Position numbers and translations under genes: made by a program
Part shown: one piece after another, positions 60,481 to 64,000 of the stretch
Position numbering within the stretch: position 1 is the first letter of the stretch
Layout: each line of letters opens with the position of its first letter
The notes under the pieces: model-generated
Database searches by the model: none
Seen by the model: only the letters and a program-made list of their open reading frames with translations
Told to the model about the DNA's origin: nothing
Source: Nocardioides sambongensis
GTDB taxonomy: Bacteria; Actinomycetota; Actinomycetes; Propionibacteriales; Nocardioidaceae
DNA length: 64,000 nucleotides
Assembly: GCF_006494815.1 (NCBI RefSeq)
Contig: NZ_CP041091.1
Coordinates: 124,001 to 188,000, forward strand
Reading direction: 5' to 3'

Positions 60481-60515
60481 TCGGGTGCCCGGGCCGGTCG
60501 GGCCCGGGCACCCGA
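60481..60515 (-). terminator. Attenuating hairpin between xylF and xylG
   Basis: TCGGGTGCCCGGGCC (60481-60495), 5-nt loop, GGCCCGGGCACCCGA (60501-60515): 15 perfect pairs inside the operon. Hairpins here commonly protect the binding-protein mRNA and lower expression of the downstream ATPase and permease. Confidence 0.7.
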
Positions 60516-60557
60516 GGAGGTCGCGGGGTGGCGCGACCTCCTGCGGTGTTCGGTGGA

Positions 60558-61643
60558 TCAGGAGATGCCGGCGTCGGCGCAGAGCTTCTTGAACTCGCCC
60601 GCGCAGACGTCCTCCATGGTCTGACCGCCGTCGTCGATCACGTCCTGGACGTTGTCCTTGGTGATCGATTGGGGCTCGAGCAGGATGGACGGCACGTCGC
60701 GGCCACCCTCGCTGTCCTCCACGGTGCCGGTGGTCTCCGCGTCCTCGCCGTTGACCAGCGCGATCGCGGCCTCGGCCAGCGCGCCGGCCTCCTGGGTGGC
60801 GGACTTGTAGACCGTCATGCACTGGGTGCCGGCGAGGATGTTCTGCAGACCCTCGACGGTGGCGTCCTGGCCGGTGACCGGGACCTTGCCGGCCAGGCCG
60901 TTGCCCTCGAGGATGCCGATCGCGGCGCCGCCGAGGCCGTCGTTCGCGGCCAGCACGCCGTCCACCTTGCCGTCAGCCGCGGTGTACAGCTGCTGGAAGA
61001 TGGTCGCCGCCTCGTCGTTGTCCCAGTCCGGGACGGCCTGCTCGCCGACGACCTTGTAGTTGCTCATCTCGTCCAGGACGCTGTGCGCACCGGCCGAGAA
61101 GAGGGTCGCGTTGTTGTCGGTGGGGGAGCCGTTCAGGTAGACGATGTTGGCCGCCTTGTCCCCCAGGCAGTCGGCCAGGCCCTGGCCCTGCAGCTCGCCG
61201 ACGACGGTGTTGTCGAACGACACGTAGTACTCCGCGGAACCGCCCAGGGTCAGGCGGTCGTAGTCGATGGTGGCCACACCCGCTGCGGCCGCCTTCTCCT
61301 GGATCGCCGCGCCCGACTCGGAGTCGAGGTTGACGATCGCGAGCACGGTGACGCCGTCACCGATCATCGAGTCGGCGATCTGGGTCATCCGCTCGGCGTC
61401 GCCCTCGGCGTTGTCGATGGAGTAGTCGACGCCGGCCTCCTCGAAGGCCGCCTCGAGTGCCGGGCGGTCGGCCGACTCCCAGCGCACCGAGGACTCGGTG
61501 TCAGGGAGGATCACGCCGATCTTGCCTTCGGAGTCGCTGGAGCCGCTGCTCCCGCTGTCACTGTCGTCACTGCCGCACGCGGTCAAGGAGAGAGCGAGTC
61601 CGAGCCCCGCCGCCACGACAGCAGCATTTCTGCGCTTCAACAT
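60558..61643 (-). CDS. xylF: D-xylose-binding lipoprotein
   Basis: 361 residues. Signal peptide with lipobox LTAC, then a Ser/Asp/Gly linker. The sequence matches XylF at DYDR and YYVSFDNTVVGELQ, with VPVTGQDATVEGLQ near the C-terminus. ATG 61643 is behind AGGAGG at 7 nt; the adjacent TTG at 61646 is less likely. First gene of xylF-xylG-xylH. Confidence 0.92.
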   Translation of the reverse strand: MLKRRNAAVVAAGLGLALSLTACGSDDSDSGSSGSSDSEGKIGVILPDTESSVRWESADRPALEAAFEEAGVDYSIDNAEGDAERMTQIADSMIGDGVTVLAIVNLDSESGAAIQEKAAAAGVATIDYDRLTLGGSAEYYVSFDNTVVGELQGQGLADCLGDKAANIVYLNGSPTDNNATLFSAGAHSVLDEMSNYKVVGEQAVPDWDNDEAATIFQQLYTAADGKVDGVLAANDGLGGAAIGILEGNGLAGKVPVTGQDATVEGLQNILAGTQCMTVYKSATQEAGALAEAAIALVNGEDAETTGTVEDSEGGRDVPSILLEPQSITKDNVQDVIDDGGQTMEDVCAGEFKKLCADAGIS

Positions 61644-61704
61644 CAACCGCCTCCTTGCGATCGGCCCGGGTCACGCGTGGGTCGCGCACCTTACTCAACG
61701 GGCC

Positions 61705-61727
61705 ATATGTTGTTTGAAGCAACATAT
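61705..61727. promoter_or_regulatory. Operator upstream of xylF, probably a ROK-repressor site
   Basis: ATATGTTG (61705-61712), 7-nt spacer, CAACATAT (61720-61727): a perfect 8-bp inverted repeat in an AT-rich island 62 nt upstream of xylF. Size and AT-richness fit ROK regulators; two such regulators are encoded at this locus. Confidence 0.65.
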
Positions 61728-61902
61728 TGGGTGACAGCCGTCACGTCTACCCCGGGTCCGAATTGATCGTGCCAATCGGCCGGATCCCCCGAAATCGGGT
61801 ACGTCGCGGCCCGCCCCGACCCGCGATCGGGACCGGCCGCCGGCGTCGGCCTCGGGTTCGGCCGGGCGGTGCGGTCCGGGCCCAGCCAGGCTCAGGCCAG
61901 GC

Positions 61903-64000
61903 TCAGCGGGCCGGCGGGACGCCGTACAGGGTGGTGCGTTCGACCACCGGCCGGTCGATCCCGGCACCGATCTCCACCAGCTCCTCGACCGTCTTGGCCG
62001 AGCCGTGCTCGGAGCCGGCCATCCGGGAGATGGTCTCCTCCATCAGGGTGCCGCCGAGGTCGTTGGCGCCGGAGCGGAGCATCGCCCGGGTGCCGTCGAC
62101 GCCGAGCTTGACCCAGGAGGTCTGGATGTTGGGGACCCGGCCGTGGAGCAGAATGCGGGCCATCGCGTGCACGGCCAGGTTGTCCCGCAGGGTCGGGCCG
62201 GGGCGGGCGACGCCGGCGAGGTAGATCGGCGCGGAGGTGTGCACGAAGGGGAGCGGCACGAACTCGGTGAAGCCCTGCGCGCCGTTCTCCAGCGCGGTGT
62301 CGTGGACCCGCTTGAGCACGTTGAGGTGGCCGACCCAGTGCCGGGGGTTGTCGACGTGGCCGTACATCATCGTCGAGGTGGTCGGCACCCCGACGCGATG
62401 GGCGGTGGAGACGATCTCGATCCAGGTCGAGGCGGGCAGCTTGCCCTTGGTCAGCACCCAGCGGACCTCGTCGTCCAGGATCTCCGCCGCGGTGCCGGGC
62501 AGCGAGCCGAGGCCGGCCTCGCGGGCCTTGATCAGGAAGTCCTCGATGGACAGACCGGTGCGGGCGGTGCCGTTGACGACCTCCATCGGGGAGAAGGCGT
62601 GCACGTGCATGTCCGGGACCCGCTGCTTGACTGCGGCGACCAGGTCGAAGTAGGCGCTGGCCGGCAGCTGCGGGTCGATGCCACCCTGCATGCAGACCTC
62701 GGTGGCGCCCAGGTCCCACGCCTCCTGAGCGCGGTCGGCGACCTCGTCGTAGGAGAGCGAGTAGGCGTCGGCGTCGCTGCGGCGCTGGGCGAAGGCGCAG
62801 AACCGGCAGCCGACGTAGCAGACGTTGGTGAAGTTGATGTTCCGGTTGACCACATAGGTGACGTCGTCGCCGACCGTCGCGCGACGCAGGTCGTCGGCGA
62901 GCCCGGTGACCGCGCGGAGCAGGTCGCCCTCGGCGGTCATCAGGGTCAGGGCGTGCTCGTCGGAGAGGTCGACCCGGCCGGATGCCGCGGCCGCCTCGGC
63001 GGCGGCCAGCGCCTGGCGCCCCTCGGCGTGCAGGAGCGCCGGAGCCTTGGTCGACGGCCGGTCCGCGGGGTCCATCGTCCCGGTACGCCGCGCGGCCTCC
63101 TCGACACTGGCCCAGTCGCCGTAGACCGAGCCGAAGTCGCTGCGCCGGTCCTCCGAGCGACCCTCGCTGTCGACCGCCTCGTGCAGGTCGGTGCGGCCGG
63201 CGGACTCGACACCGCCGTCGGGCTCCTGCCAGGGCAGTCCGACCGGGCGGACACCGGGGAGGGCGAGGCCGTCAGGGCCGGCGAGCGCGGAGACGTGGCC
63301 GATCACGCGGGGGTCGATCCAGGCCTCGCCGCGCTCCAGCGTGCCGCGGACGTACTCGGGATGCACGGTGAGCCGGGCGCGCAGTTCGAAGCCGCTCTCG
63401 GCGGTGATCGCGCGGAGCCGGTCCAGCGAGGGCCACGGCCGTTCGGGGTTCACGTGGTCCGGGGTCAGCGGCGAGACGCCGCCCCAGTCGTCGACGCCGG
63501 CCTCGAGCAGCAGGCGGCACTCGATCGATCCCTCGTCGGAGTCGACCAGGTTCGGCGGTGCCTGGATCCGGGCCTTGGGCCCCAGCACGAGGCGGGTGAC
63601 GGCGATCGCCGCGCGGTACTCCTCCAGGCCCAGGTCATCGGTGTGCCGCATCGCGGTGTCCGGCTTGGCGCGGAAGTTCTGCACGATCACCTCCTGGACC
63701 GCGCCGTAGGCGCGGGAGGTGGCACGCAGCGCGAAGATGGTCTCGGCCCGCTCGGCCAGCGTCTCGCCGATCCCGACCAGCAGGCCGGTGGTGAAGGGGA
63801 TGCCGTGGCGTCCGGCGTCCTCGAGCACCCGGAGCCGGACCGCAGGGTCCTTGTCCGGCGAGCCGTAGTGGGCCTCGCCCTTGGTCTCGTAGAGCCGGCG
63901 GGAGGTGGTCTCCAGCATCATCCCCATGGAGGGGGAGACCGGCTTGAGCCGGTTCAGCTCCTCCCAGCTCATCACGCCGGGGTTGAGGTGCGGCAGCAGA
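61903..64000 (-). CDS. fbiC: FO synthase (fused CofG-CofH, FbiC), 3' part
   Basis: About 699 residues are visible; the frame continues past 64000, and the full protein is usually about 850 residues. The first visible part is the CofG half ([21 protein letters not shown]), whose Cys cluster is outside the window. The CofH half starts near 63,000 and has the radical-SAM motif [10 protein letters not shown]. Together they make the deazaflavin FO, precursor of coenzyme F420, from tyrosine and a flavin-pathway intermediate. The linker between halves is Asp/Arg/Ser-rich. Confidence 0.94.
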   Translation of the reverse strand, partial: LLPHLNPGVMSWEELNRLKPVSPSMGMMLETTSRRLYETKGEAHYGSPDKDPAVRLRVLEDAGRHGIPFTTGLLVGIGETLAERAETIFALRATSRAYGAVQEVIVQNFRAKPDTAMRHTDDLGLEEYRAAIAVTRLVLGPKARIQAPPNLVDSDEGSIECRLLLEAGVDDWGGVSPLTPDHVNPERPWPSLDRLRAITAESGFELRARLTVHPEYVRGTLERGEAWIDPRVIGHVSALAGPDGLALPGVRPVGLPWQEPDGGVESAGRTDLHEAVDSEGRSEDRRSDFGSVYGDWASVEEAARRTGTMDPADRPSTKAPALLHAEGRQALAAAEAAAASGRVDLSDEHALTLMTAEGDLLRAVTGLADDLRRATVGDDVTYVVNRNINFTNVCYVGCRFCAFAQRRSDADAYSLSYDEVADRAQEAWDLGATEVCMQGGIDPQLPASAYFDLVAAVKQRVPDMHVHAFSPMEVVNGTARTGLSIEDFLIKAREAGLGSLPGTAAEILDDEVRWVLTKGKLPASTWIEIVSTAHRVGVPTTSTMMYGHVDNPRHWVGHLNVLKRVHDTALENGAQGFTEFVPLPFVHTSAPIYLAGVARPGPTLRDNLAVHAMARILLHGRVPNIQTSWVKLGVDGTRAMLRSGANDLGGTLMEETISRMAGSEHGSAKTVEELVEIGAGIDRPVVERTTLYGVPPAR

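Overview
The window is high-GC chromosomal DNA from an actinobacterium, most likely Nocardioides or a close relative in the Nocardioidaceae. This is inferred from the very high G+C, frequent GTG starts, leaderless promoters, a GroEL with a His-rich tail, a fused FO synthase (FbiC), GuaB3, and several actinobacterial acyl-CoA/steroid catabolic families. No rRNA, tRNA, CRISPR array, phage or insertion-sequence transposase was seen.

Layout. (1) 1-2160: the 5' part of an MMPL transporter (minus strand) and a decayed MpaB-type oxygenase gene. (2) 2177-22092: an acyl-CoA catabolic island. A TetR regulator diverges from a tightly overlapping run of thiolase, two SDRs, quinone oxidoreductase, FabG-like SDR, MaoC hydratase, APH-like phosphotransferase and three acyl-CoA dehydrogenases. 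A PucR-type regulator (minus) follows, then a complete five-gene Liv-type ABC importer, an acyl-CoA ligase and a fourth acyl-CoA dehydrogenase. Together these could import, activate and beta-oxidise an unidentified carboxylic acid. (3) 22112-25569: SAM-dependent methyltransferase, then CIRCE-controlled groES-groEL1. (4) 25765-29694: a minus-strand operon of ECF sigma, membrane anti-sigma, ABC ATPase, permease and one more membrane protein. (5) 29820-35017: ACT-GNAT protein, zwf, guaB and guaB3. (6) 35019-36273: an AbiEi/DUF559-type nuclease-like gene bracketed by inverted copies of an 87-bp palindromic repeat; a third, solitary copy lies after groEL. (7) 36313-43673: a probable KstR-type controlled run (phosphotransferase, unknown protein, aldehyde dehydrogenase), then GabD2 and a ChoD-like GMC oxidoreductase. 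(8) 43763-52961: guaA, a membrane EAL-Cache-PAS-GGDEF protein, a molybdopterin oxidoreductase, a DUF1295 steroid-reductase-like protein behind a second KstR-like site, an FAD oxidoreductase and a 22/23-bp tandem repeat. (9) 52972-61727: a GPGG small membrane protein and the xylose locus (xylB-xylA-xylR on plus; a second ROK regulator and xylHGF on minus). (10) 61903-64000: the 3' part of fbiC (minus).

Two cross-cutting points. First, nine otherwise good genes are each broken by one or two single-base losses, nearly all in G or C runs. These look like consensus errors, and such genes are annotated as one CDS with the break position. Second, the best candidate for something new is the nuclease-like gene framed by inverted, strongly structured 87-bp repeats, an arrangement reminiscent of REP/RAYT systems but with a different protein.
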